Positions 9,155-16,562 of a stretch of 64,000 nucleotides of DNA are shown piece after piece. Each line of letters begins with the position of its first letter. Position 1 is the first letter of the stretch. A model generated the notes under the pieces. It ran no database searches, had not been told where the DNA came from, and was given only the letters and a program-made list of their open reading frames with translations. The DNA lies in contig JAUIFF010000014.1 in the NCBI GenBank assembly GCA_030429545.1, positions 62,001-126,000 of the forward strand, read 5' to 3'. Origin of the DNA: Polyangia bacterium (lineage in GTDB: Bacteria; Myxococcota_A; Polyangia; Nannocystales; Nannocystaceae). A program made the position numbers and the translations under genes.

Positions 9155-9912
9155 ACGAAGCGCTCCTCTACGACTACCTTTTGTGGGGCATCTTTGCCGC
9201 GGCTGCCTGCACAGTGCTGGCACTGCTGTTGATCCCGGCGCCCTACGGCCGACACCAACGCAAGGGCTGGGGCCCGACCATGAACACCCGGCTGGCCTGG
9301 GTGGTGATGGAATCGCCGGCCGTGCTCGCGTTTTTTGGGTTTTACGTGTGTGGTTCGCGGGCCACCGACATGGTGCCGCTGCTGCTGCTGGCAACCTGGC
9401 AAAGCCACTACCTCTACCGCACGTTTATCTACCCGCTGCGCCTCAAACCCGGCGGTCGGCCAACCCCAGTCGCGGTCGTTGCCATGGGCTTTACCTTCAA
9501 CACGATCAACGCCTACCTCAACGCCCGGTTTTTGACGGAGCTCGGGCCCGGTTACGCCGAGTCGTGGCTGTACGACCCGCGGTTTTTACTCGGCATCGCG
9601 CTGTTTGTCGGCGGCCTCGCACTCAACCGCCACGCCGACAACGTCCTGCTCAACCTCCGCAAACCGGGCGAGACCGGCTACAAAATTCCCAAAAGCCCGG
9701 CCTACAACCTGATCTCGTGCCCCAACTACTTTGGCGAAACCATCCAGTGGCTCGGGTGGGCGCTCGCTAGCTGGTCGCTAGCGGGATTGAGCTTTGCCGT
9801 GTTCACAGCGGCCAACCTCATTCCGCGCGCGGTCACCCATCACCGCTGGTACCGTGAGACGTTTCCGGACTATCCCAAGCAACGCCGGGCCGTGATCCCT
9901 TGGATATTGTGA
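9151..9912 (+). CDS. 3-oxo-5-alpha-steroid 4-dehydrogenase (SRD5A1-like) membrane reductase
   Basis: 253 residues from the GTG at 9151, which overlaps the preceding stop by 4 bp; SRD5A1 proteins are about 259 residues. Several transmembrane helices. The family C terminus is clear: NLRKPGETGYKIPK, SCPNYFGETIQWLGWA, ANLIPRAVTHHRWYRETF and the final YPKQRRAVIPWIL, matching the NADPH-binding half of 5-alpha-reductases. The canonical reaction is NADPH-dependent reduction of the 4,5 double bond of 3-oxo-4-ene steroids. Sterol synthesis is known in Nannocystis and relatives, so a sterol-type substrate is plausible but unproven. A strong terminator ends the cluster. Confidence 0.85.
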   Translation: MNEALLYDYLLWGIFAAAACTVLALLLIPAPYGRHQRKGWGPTMNTRLAWVVMESPAVLAFFGFYVCGSRATDMVPLLLLATWQSHYLYRTFIYPLRLKPGGRPTPVAVVAMGFTFNTINAYLNARFLTELGPGYAESWLYDPRFLLGIALFVGGLALNRHADNVLLNLRKPGETGYKIPKSPAYNLISCPNYFGETIQWLGWALASWSLAGLSFAVFTAANLIPRAVTHHRWYRETFPDYPKQRRAVIPWIL

Positions 9913-9937
9913 TGCGGTAAAAATTGTAGACGCAACG

Positions 9938-9961
9938 ATCCCCGCACACGCGGGGATTTTT
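9938..9961 (+). terminator. Rho-independent terminator after the 5-alpha-reductase gene
   Basis: ATCCCCGC (9938-9945), loop ACAC, GCGGGGAT (9950-9957), followed by a T-run. Perfect 8-bp stem 25 bp past the stop. Confidence 0.92.
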
Positions 9962-10143
9962 GTGGCACATGTCGGCGGACTGTTGGCAACCCGGACAGGC
10001 TGCGATCGCACACACGACAGTTGTGTCAGGAGCGCCACCTAGGGGCACCTCGCCTGTCGCGGATCCCGGGTATCCACCCGACCGATCGCCAAAAAACGCA
10101 ATCATATCAACTGGTACAATTTCTGCTTTAGACACCGGACAAG

Positions 10144-11043
10144 ATGATTGCCCGGTTCGTTTGTATCGCCCTTATTGCTGCCACCTCGTTGACTGCCTGT
10201 GACGGCGAAGACGACCTCGGCAACGAAGAACAACAGGAGCACACCCAAGAGCAGCAACCGCCCATCGGCCCCACCGGTGAGATCGGCCGGGAAATCGATT
10301 TTTGTCAGGTCGACAGCACCGAGACCTGCCGGACCGAGGATGGCAGCGAGGGCACGAGCTACTGCTTTGCTGTGGGTCAGGTCGAGCACTGGACCGAATG
10401 CCTCGTCGAAGCGCCCGCGTGCACGGCTGCCGACACGTGGAGCGAAGGTTGTAGCGGCACCTACTGCGCCTGGGACGGCGAGAATTTTTTCCCCCACCGC
10501 TGGGAAGACCCCGATCCGGAATGTTACACCCCGCTGGTCGTCAACTTTGACAACGCGCCGCTGCAATTTACCGCGGCCTCGGCCGCCAGCTTTGACATCG
10601 CCGCCAACGGTCAGTGTATGAGCACCGATTGGCCCGAGCTTCCGTGGCTCGCGCTCGACCGCGACCAAAACGGCATCATCGAAGACGGTAGCGAGCTGTT
10701 TGGCAGCGGCACCCGGATGGCCGCCGGTGGGCAAGCCAGCAACGGGTTTGAGGCCCTGCGCGAGCTCGACCACAACCGCGACGGCAAGATCGACGCCCGC
10801 GACCCTGCCTTTGCCAAACTGGTGTTGTGGAGCGACAGCGACGGCGACCGCCGGGGAAGCTTGCATGAGCAAGTTTCCCTGACCACCGCAGGCCTTGAGT
10901 CGATCGACCTCGACTTCGCCCGCGAGGTCGAATGCGATAGCCGGGGCAACTGTGGGGCCGAGCGCTCGGCGTTTACCTTTCGCAGTGCCAATGGAACCCG
11001 CCACACCGGCCAAGTCATCGACGTCTACCTGCCGTGCCAGTAG
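10144..11043 (+). CDS. Putative lipoprotein with EF-hand-like calcium-binding motifs
   Basis: 299 residues. Signal peptide with lipobox LTAC at about residue 19, then an acidic Gln/Glu-rich linker. A Cys-rich section (about 45-125) suggests disulphides. The C-terminal half has EF-hand-type loops: DRDQNGIIEDGSELFG, DHNRDGKIDARD and DSDGDRRGS. Such proteins are surface-anchored and calcium-stabilised. No enzymatic motif is visible. The last codons (IDVYLPCQ) lie in the first copy of a tandem array that continues into the convergent neighbour. Confidence 0.75.
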   Translation: MIARFVCIALIAATSLTACDGEDDLGNEEQQEHTQEQQPPIGPTGEIGREIDFCQVDSTETCRTEDGSEGTSYCFAVGQVEHWTECLVEAPACTAADTWSEGCSGTYCAWDGENFFPHRWEDPDPECYTPLVVNFDNAPLQFTAASAASFDIAANGQCMSTDWPELPWLALDRDQNGIIEDGSELFGSGTRMAAGGQASNGFEALRELDHNRDGKIDARDPAFAKLVLWSDSDGDRRGSLHEQVSLTTAGLESIDLDFAREVECDSRGNCGAERSAFTFRSANGTRHTGQVIDVYLPCQ

Positions 11044-11500
11044 GTACTTGGCGGTCGACAACATTCAGGGTGCCATCAGCCAGGTAACCGCCGAGGCGCA
11101 CGACAACTGCCGACCGCGCTGGCCAGGTCATCGGCGTCTACCTGCCATGCCAGTAGGTGCTTGGCGGTCGTCGACAACATCCCAGGAACAACCTGTGCCA
11201 TCAGCCAGATTACCGTCGAGGCGCACGACAACTGCCCGACAGCACCGGCCAGCTCATCGACGTCTACCGTGCCAGTAGGTGCTTGGCGGTTGTCGACAAC
11301 AATGCAGGAACAACCTGTGCCAAATAACCGCCAAGGCCGCCGACAATAGCACGACCGTGCCGGCCAGGTCATCGGCGTCTACCTGCCGTGCCGATACTTG
11401 GCGGTTGTCTACAACATCCCAGGAACAACCTGTGCCATCAGCCAGATTACCGCCGAGGCTCCCGACAACAGCACGACCGCGCCGATCCGCCGAAGCTTGC
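10995..11500. repeat. Tandem array of about 117 bp units bridging two convergent gene ends
   Basis: Four to four-and-a-half diverged copies. The shared block GTC(A/T)ACGTCTACC-like / TGCCGTGCCAG ends at 11040, 11153, 11275 and about 11394 (spacings 113, 122, 119). Each is followed by TTGGCGGT, GACAACA, CCAGGAACAACCTGTGCCA and an ACCGCC(G/A)AGGC block. The first copy is the 3' end of the EF-hand lipoprotein gene; the last is the 3' end of the convergent PepSY gene. Confidence 0.85.
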
Positions 11501-12302
11501 GCATCTGCCACCACATGATCAAACCGGTGAGGCACCACATCAGCAAGCATCCGGCCGTGAGGTCGACAAACAGGGCGTGGATCCAGCCCGCGCCAAAACG
11601 GTCGGGATAGTGGTGGGTCATGTGCAGTCGCTGCAACAACCGCGGGACTTCGACCGCCTCGCTGCCGGGGCGCTCAAACTCGAGTTCGCGGTCCTTTGGA
11701 TCGTAGGTGACAACCCAGGGCTCGCCGTCGACGTCGGCACCAAATGTCAGGGTTGGCGCGCGATCGAGTTTGAGCTCGAGGGTCGGGTCGTCGATGTACA
11801 CGCCGGCGATTGCCAGGGCAGCCTGCTCCCACGCGGTCGCGCCCTGCCCTTCGGGATCGATGCTCGGGAGTGGGAGCAACGACTCGGGCAAGTTGCCAGC
11901 TTCAGAGTCGTCGAACCGCAACGAACCATTGCCCGAACGCATACCGAGAAATAGGCGGACGTCGCGGTCTCCGAGCTTGCCCTTGGCCCGCAGGGAGCCT
12001 GTGTACTGTGGCGGCGGCAAGTCGTTGAGGCGAAGCTGTTCGCCGAGTTGGCGCTCGAGGCTGCGGGCCACGTCATCGGCGGATGGTGCTCGTTGCAGCA
12101 ACTCGGGCGGTAGCTCGCTGCGACCAAACCTCAGGGCATCGTCACCTGCGAGTGTGGGGTGGTTGAAAAACAGTCCGGTGATGCCGTAGAGGCACACCCA
12201 CGGCACGAGTGCGAGCCCGCAGTAGAGGTGTGCTCGCCGCGACCACCGCAAAAATGTCCTCCATCGATTTGTTTGCGTCCGCACGGTCTTGGAGCCCTGC
12301 AC
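11409..12302 (-). CDS. PepSY-associated transmembrane protein
   Basis: 297 residues, apparently GTG-initiated at 12302. The N terminus is the family's RAHLYCGLALVPWVCLYGITGLFFNH helix; a periplasmic domain follows, then a second helix block with LLQRLHMTHHYP, AGWIHALFVDLTAGCLLMWCLTGLIMWW. PepSY-TM proteins are commonly iron-regulated and linked to siderophore or haem reduction at the inner membrane. An operator-like dyad directly upstream is shared with the iron-uptake operon at 22.8 kb. The last ~25 residues (AVVLLSGASAVIWLMAQVVP) are encoded by the tandem array, so the natural C terminus may have been replaced or extended. Confidence 0.82.
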   Translation of the reverse strand: MQGSKTVRTQTNRWRTFLRWSRRAHLYCGLALVPWVCLYGITGLFFNHPTLAGDDALRFGRSELPPELLQRAPSADDVARSLERQLGEQLRLNDLPPPQYTGSLRAKGKLGDRDVRLFLGMRSGNGSLRFDDSEAGNLPESLLPLPSIDPEGQGATAWEQAALAIAGVYIDDPTLELKLDRAPTLTFGADVDGEPWVVTYDPKDRELEFERPGSEAVEVPRLLQRLHMTHHYPDRFGAGWIHALFVDLTAGCLLMWCLTGLIMWWQMRKLRRIGAVVLLSGASAVIWLMAQVVPGML

Positions 12303-12318
12303 GCGAGCACGGTACTAA

Positions 12319-12338
12319 ATTGAAAAAGACTTTCAAAA
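12319..12338. promoter_or_regulatory. Candidate iron-regulator operator upstream of the PepSY gene
   Basis: TTGA at 12320-12323, nine bases, TCAAAA at 12333-12338; the inner part TGAAA/TTTCA (12321-12335) is also a dyad. The same TTGA-N9-TCAAAA spacing recurs before the iron operon at 22.8 kb. Both lie about 20 bp upstream of the start codon. Fur or another iron sensor is inferred. Confidence 0.45.
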
Positions 12339-12633
12339 TCATTAATCTCACGCGCGACAATAGCGCAAGTTCATAGAGTAATGATTGATTCTAAAAAGTG
12401 ATTTCGTTATGAAAGGCCATGCTCGCGACCAAAGCCTGGCCCGCCCAACTGGGAAGCTTTGCCCGCGACGCCCTTACCTTTGTTGACCCTGTCCAGGGCC
12501 ACACGCGGTGCTTCGAGCCTTCGTGCCCCGTGGCAGTCGCGCCCCGGCCAACCCGCTTACACCTGTCCCTGGAGTCAACTCCGAGACAGCCTCTCAACGT
12601 CTGAAAACCCCCTCACGCAAGGGCAAAGTCACC
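12339..12633. other. Gene-poor stretch between the PepSY gene and the SOD locus
   Basis: AT-rich from 12339 to 12410 (probable divergent promoter area, with TAATGATTGATTCTA at about 12379), then GC-rich sequence with no gene I can support. Confidence 0.4.
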
Positions 12634-12807
12634 ATGCACGTTCTCGCAACCATCCTCGCGCACCCCGCACCCATCCCCCACGACCACTCCGCCGCTTCGA
12701 GCCTTCCGTTCTCGTTTGCTACGGTGGCCTTCGCCGTCGCCGGTCTGTGCCTGTGCGCACTCCTCTTCCGTACCCTCGCCCGTCGCCAAGTCACGGTCCA
12801 AAACTAA
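12634..12807 (+). CDS. Small His-containing single-pass membrane peptide upstream of Ni-SOD
   Basis: 57 residues from the ATG at 12634. The N-terminal segment HPAPIPHDHS carries several His residues. A hydrophobic helix (about 27-46, FATVAFAVAGLCLCALLF) and a basic end RTLARRQ follow. It ends 19 bp before sodN and is co-oriented, so it is probably transcribed with it. I do not recognise the family. Metal binding or nickel handling is a guess from the histidines and the neighbour. Confidence 0.5.
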   Translation: MHVLATILAHPAPIPHDHSAASSLPFSFATVAFAVAGLCLCALLFRTLARRQVTVQN

Positions 12808-12826
12808 CAAGCAAGGCTGACTCGAT

Positions 12827-13267
12827 ATGAACGCTCCCAAAGTATTCGCCCACTGCGACGGCCCCTGTGGCATCTACGACCCGGCTTCGGCTCGCGTCGC
12901 CGCCGAGGCCGTGCTCTCGATGACCAAAAAACTCCTGTCGCTGCACACCCACGGCGATGAGGACCCCAAGGTCAGCGTCTCCTACCACAACACCCTGGCC
13001 CGCTACGTGGCCATCAAAGAGGGCCAGGCCGAGTTGACCAAGCACGAGCTGCTGGTTTTGTGGACCGACTTCTTCAAGCCGGCACACCTCGAGCAATTCC
13101 CCGACCTCCACGACGTGTTTTGGAACGCCGCCAAGCTGTGCTCGGCATGCAAGCAAGAGGTCAGCCTCGAAAAAGCCGAGGCGCTGCTCAAGACTGTCGA
13201 GAAGATCCACGAGATGTTCTGGAAGGCCAAGGGCCGCGACGTCGCTTGGGTCGCCGCTGGCGGCTGA
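12827..13267 (+). CDS. sodN: Nickel-dependent superoxide dismutase (Ni-SOD)
   Basis: 146 residues. The nickel hook appears as HCDGPCGIYDP at residues 9-19, after a short propeptide MNAPKVFA. In the family the mature enzyme starts at this His, whose amino group, imidazole and the two Cys bind nickel. The usual Leu after HCD is Gly here. The rest is the four-helix bundle, with EDPKVSVSYHNTLARYV and a helix near HDVFWNAAKLCSACK. The maturation protease is encoded next, giving the standard sodN-sodX pair. It disproportionates superoxide in the cytoplasm. Confidence 0.93.
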   Translation: MNAPKVFAHCDGPCGIYDPASARVAAEAVLSMTKKLLSLHTHGDEDPKVSVSYHNTLARYVAIKEGQAELTKHELLVLWTDFFKPAHLEQFPDLHDVFWNAAKLCSACKQEVSLEKAEALLKTVEKIHEMFWKAKGRDVAWVAAGG

Positions 13268-13364
13268 TCGACAAAAGTCGTCTGCTACGTGCGTCGGGCG
13301 TGTAGGGTTGGTCTAGCAATAGGTCGACGCCACACCCGGCGCACTTCTCAATTTCGGTATCGGC

Positions 13365-13700
13365 ATGGACCCACCTGACACTCCGGACATACCCGAAGGA
13401 CACGCCACCGATGCCCTGGGGCCACTGGTATTTGAAGTCGAAGGTCACTCGATGTGGCCAGCGCTCAAGCCCGGCATGGTCGTGCGTGTCGACCCGCAGC
13501 GCACACCAAAAGTCGGCGATATCGTGGTCGCGCGCCATCCGTTTCGCAAACACCATCCGATCGTCAAGCGAGTGGTCGCCTGCGACAACGGGTTTGAGTT
13601 GCGCGGCGACAACTGGATCGAAAGCGAAGACTCGAGTGCGCTGGGGCGGTTTGCCCGTGAGGCCGTGATCGGTGTGGTCGTCGCAACCGATACGCCGTAG
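13365..13700 (+). CDS. sodX: Nickel-type SOD maturation protease (S26-like)
   Basis: 111 residues without a membrane anchor. The catalytic Ser lies in EGHSMWPALKPG and the general-base Lys in HHPIVKRVV, the S26/S24 Ser-Lys pair. PKVGDIVVARHPF and GDNWIESEDS are further conserved S26 blocks. Small soluble S26 proteins next to sodN remove the propeptide to expose the nickel-binding His. The gene's second half has been partly copied into the downstream spacer (13740-13888). Confidence 0.88.
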   Translation: MDPPDTPDIPEGHATDALGPLVFEVEGHSMWPALKPGMVVRVDPQRTPKVGDIVVARHPFRKHHPIVKRVVACDNGFELRGDNWIESEDSSALGRFAREAVIGVVVATDTP

Positions 13701-13739
13701 CGTAAACATTCGAGAACAAGCTTCGAGTGGCGCGCGCCG

Positions 13740-13888
13740 TTTCGCAGACACCACCCGTCAAGCGATGATCGCCTGCAACAACGGATTTGAGTTGCGCGGC
13801 GACAACTGGATCGAAAGGACGCGCAGCGACAACTGGATCGCAAGCAAATTCGAGTGCGCGCGAGCGGTTGCCCGTGATCGGCCTCGAG
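13740..13888 (+). repeat. Degenerate partial duplicate of the sodX 3' half
   Basis: Sequence from TTTCGCAGACACC onward repeats sodX 13542-13680 with substitutions and small indels, including near-identical TTTGAGTTGCGCGGCGACAA and CAACTGGATCG, the last present twice. It carries no intact protease. The rest of the 13701-14062 spacer holds no other gene. Confidence 0.85.
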
Positions 13889-14062
13889 TGCGCGCGAACT
13901 TCGGGAAAGTAGCGGTCACGAGTCGCTATCGCCGTTGGCGACCAAGCCGTTGCCAAACTGGCCGCGCGAGTTGCCCGAACCTCCTTGTGCGTGTCAAGTT
14001 GCGGGCATCGCTTTTTGCGACCAAACCCCAGAGCAAATCTTCGCTATCACACGAGGTACACG

Positions 14063-14665
14063 ATGAGTTTTGAACTTCCCCAGCTCCCCTACGCCAAAGA
14101 TGCACTAGAGCCCCACATGAGTGCGCGTACGTTTGACTTCCACTACGGCAAGCACCACGCCGGGTACGTCAAAAAGCTCAACGCCGCGATCGAGGGCACC
14201 GACAACGCCAACAAGAGCCTCGAAGAAATCATCATGTCGGCCGAGGGCGGGCTTTTCAACAACGCCGCTCAAGTCTGGAACCACACGTTTTTTTGGAACT
14301 GCCTCAAGCCGGGCGGTGGTGGTGCCCCAACAGGTGACCTCGCCGCAGCCATCAACCGCGACTTCGGCTCGTTCGACGCGTTCAAAAAGCAATTTGCCGC
14401 CACCGCTGGCGGACAGTTCGGCTCGGGATGGGGCTGGTTGGTACTCGACGGCGGCAAGCTCAAAGTTGTGAGCACCGCCAACGCCGATACGCCGATGAAA
14501 CACGGTCAAGTCGCACTGTTCACCATCGACGTGTGGGAGCACGCCTACTACCTCGACTACCAAAACGCGCGGCCCAAGTTCATCGAGACCATCCTCGACA
14601 GCCTGGCCAACTGGGACTTCGTCGCCCGCAACCTCGCGGCGGCTGGCCAGGGCTCAGCTTCGTAA
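14063..14665 (+). CDS. sodB: Iron-type superoxide dismutase
   Basis: 200 residues from the ATG at 14063; upstream in-frame sequence is spacer. Metal ligands are visible: His in TFDFHYGKHHAGYV, His in AAQVWNHTFFWN, and Asp/His in FTIDVWEHAYYLDYQN. The Gln in NNAAQVWNHTF is the Fe-SOD placement, and AGGQFGSGWGWL also fits that group. It disproportionates superoxide in the cytoplasm. With Ni-SOD beside it the cell has two metal-dependent isozymes, an arrangement controlled by nickel supply in Streptomyces. No Nur box was identified here. Confidence 0.93.
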   Translation: MSFELPQLPYAKDALEPHMSARTFDFHYGKHHAGYVKKLNAAIEGTDNANKSLEEIIMSAEGGLFNNAAQVWNHTFFWNCLKPGGGGAPTGDLAAAINRDFGSFDAFKKQFAATAGGQFGSGWGWLVLDGGKLKVVSTANADTPMKHGQVALFTIDVWEHAYYLDYQNARPKFIETILDSLANWDFVARNLAAAGQGSAS

Positions 14666-14687
14666 GCGTCAAACACACCCAGCAGAC

Positions 14688-14716
14688 AAGGGCCTCCACG
14701 CGGGGGCCTTTGTTCG
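14688..14716 (+). terminator. Terminator between sodB and the convergent iron operon
   Basis: AAGG-G-CCTCC (14688-14697, one bulged G) pairs with GGGGG-CCTT (14702-14710), loop ACGC, followed by TTGTTCGTTTT. It may serve the tonB operon from the other side. Confidence 0.7.
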
Positions 14717-14767
14717 TTTTGGTTCGACCGACTACTCGGGAATATCGACCGCGAGTGGCAATCCGCG

Positions 14768-15487
14768 TCACCCCTTGCGCAGCTTGAAATCCACCGGAAT
14801 CACAATCGTCGCCGTCGGCTTGGCAAACCCCGCCGGAAGTGGCGCGAACGGAGCGGCGCGCTGGACCATTTTCAACGCTTCCTGGTCGAGCACCGTGTGG
14901 CCGGTCGAACGCACAATCGTCGGCTTGCCGACCAACTTCCCCTGGCGATCGATTGTCAGCCGTACCGTCCCACGACCCTCGAGCCCGAGGCGACGCGCGG
15001 CCACCGGGTAGCGACGCTCCTGGGCGACCGCGCCGTGCACCCCCCGGCCAAATGCCCGCATGTCGGCCTTGGAAACCGAGGGCTTCGGCGGTGGTTGTGG
15101 TGGCGACACTTGCTTGGGCGGCTCGGGCTTGGTCGCTTGCTGAGGCTTCGGTGGAGGCGGCTTGCTGGCACGCGGATCCTCGGGGGCCTTCGCTGGCTGG
15201 GAGGCCTGCTTCGCTGGCTGTGGCCGCGGTTCGGGCGGTGGTGGTTTGGGCGGTGGCTCCGGTGGTGGCTCCGGTGGAACTTCGGGCTCGGGCGGTGGCG
15301 GTTCGGGCTCAGGTTCAGGCTCGGGCTCGGGTTCAGGCGGTGGCTCCGGTGGTGGCTCCGGTGGTGTCGGAAATGCAACTCGGACCACGCGCGGGGGCTC
15401 TTCGACAGGATCGAGGTTAATCGTCAGCAGCAGCAATCCGCCATGCGCAAGCACGGCAATCGCCAGCGGGCCGAGTGCCCGTTTCAA
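14768..15487 (-). CDS. tonB: TonB energy-transducer protein
   Basis: 239 residues. N-terminal membrane anchor (about 8-24), a long Pro/Glu and Pro/Lys-rich periplasmic spacer (about 40-140), then the TonB C-terminal domain: VAQERRYPVAARRLGLEGRG, VRLTIDRQGKLVGKPTIVRS, STGHTVLDQEALKMVQ. It carries proton-motive energy from ExbBD to outer-membrane receptors. Its start overlaps the exbD stop (ATGA), and it closes the iron-uptake operon. Confidence 0.93.
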   Translation of the reverse strand: MKRALGPLAIAVLAHGGLLLLTINLDPVEEPPRVVRVAFPTPPEPPPEPPPEPEPEPEPEPEPPPPEPEVPPEPPPEPPPKPPPPEPRPQPAKQASQPAKAPEDPRASKPPPPKPQQATKPEPPKQVSPPQPPPKPSVSKADMRAFGRGVHGAVAQERRYPVAARRLGLEGRGTVRLTIDRQGKLVGKPTIVRSTGHTVLDQEALKMVQRAAPFAPLPAGFAKPTATIVIPVDFKLRKG

Positions 15488-15888
15488 CGACCGCTCCGCT
15501 CCTGGGTGGCGATCGCAACCGACTCAAAACCGGCGGCCTGGGCATCGGCAAGGGCCTCGACAGCAGCCTGGGCAGCGGCGGCCCGATCGACCGACAACAT
15601 CACCGAACGATGCTTGCCCCGCAGCTGTGAAAGTGTGGTGCGAACCTCGGCGCGTGGAACCTCGCGGCCGTCGACACGGATCGATCCATCGGCCCGCACC
15701 ACCACCTGCAACCCCTCGACATGGGCCGGTTGAACCGCGTCGGTCTTGGGCAGGTCGACTTCGATGTCACGCTCCTGGCGAAAGCTTGCGGCCAGGACAA
15801 TAAAGATCACCAGGATAAACGCGACGTCGATCAACGCCGACAGGTTGACGCGCGGCTGGTACTCCTCAACTTCGCGAAAGTCGATCAC
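15484..15888 (-). CDS. exbD: ExbD/TolR-type biopolymer transport protein
   Basis: 134 residues. Cytoplasmic start, then VNLSALIDVAFILVIFIVLAAS, the single helix bearing the conserved Asp of the ExbD/TolR proton path, and a periplasmic domain with EVDLPKT near its start. It overlaps exbB and tonB by 4 bp on either side. It works with ExbB to drive TonB. Confidence 0.93.
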   Translation of the reverse strand: MIDFREVEEYQPRVNLSALIDVAFILVIFIVLAASFRQERDIEVDLPKTDAVQPAHVEGLQVVVRADGSIRVDGREVPRAEVRTTLSQLRGKHRSVMLSVDRAAAAQAAVEALADAQAAGFESVAIATQERSGR

Positions 15889-16514
15889 GACAACCTACCT
15901 GGCGCAACAAACATGACCCTTTGGACAACACCAGTAAGTTGTACACGCAAGCGATCGAGTTGACTGCGGAAGTAGGCGTGTAGTGCCAGGGTGGGAACCG
16001 CGACCGTGAGCCCGGCCGCGGTCGTCAACAGGGCCTTCCAGATCCCGGCCGACAACTGGGCCATCTCGACGTTGCCGTGTTGCGACCCCTGGATCCCCAT
16101 AAACAGGTCGACCATGCCAACCACGGTGCCGAGCAATCCGAGCAACGGGGCAATCTCGGCGAGCAGCGCGAGACTTCGGGTGTAACGACCTAGGCGTTGG
16201 AGCTCCTCCATCCCGATCCGTTTGGCCTCGGCCTCGGCGTGCTCCGGGCGTTTGACCAGCGCGCGCACCAATCCCCGGGTGACGGCGGCGGCGGGATGCC
16301 GCGAGCGGGTCGCCGCCTCGAGTGCGGCATTGTGATCGCCGGCTTGCAGGGCGTGCAGGGTTGGCTCGAGCCAGGCGGTGTCGTCGAGGCCGGCGGCCCG
16401 GAAGTCAAAGTACTTGCGCACACCGATCGCCACGGCAAACACCGAGCACAGGTAAATCGGGACCACAGTCCAGCCCGCTTGGGCGAGTAACTCGTAGAGG
16501 GTGAGGTCTTGCAT
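15885..16514 (-). CDS. exbB: ExbB/TolQ/MotA-type proton channel
   Basis: 209 residues with the ExbB layout: an N-terminal helix (WTVVPIYLCSVFAVAIGV), a cytoplasmic helical stretch, and two helices containing LALLAEIAPLLGLLGTVVGMVDLF and ISAGIWKALLTTAAGLTVAVP-like blocks, the conserved core of the family. An AGGAG ribosome-binding site lies 7 bp before the ATG. It forms the inner-membrane motor with ExbD. The receptor fusion gene ends 48 bp upstream. Confidence 0.93.
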   Translation of the reverse strand: MQDLTLYELLAQAGWTVVPIYLCSVFAVAIGVRKYFDFRAAGLDDTAWLEPTLHALQAGDHNAALEAATRSRHPAAAVTRGLVRALVKRPEHAEAEAKRIGMEELQRLGRYTRSLALLAEIAPLLGLLGTVVGMVDLFMGIQGSQHGNVEMAQLSAGIWKALLTTAAGLTVAVPTLALHAYFRSQLDRLRVQLTGVVQRVMFVAPGRLS

Positions 16515-16562
16515 CGATTCTCCTGCCCGCGAACGGGCCTTGGTGGTGTGGATCCGTGGCGG

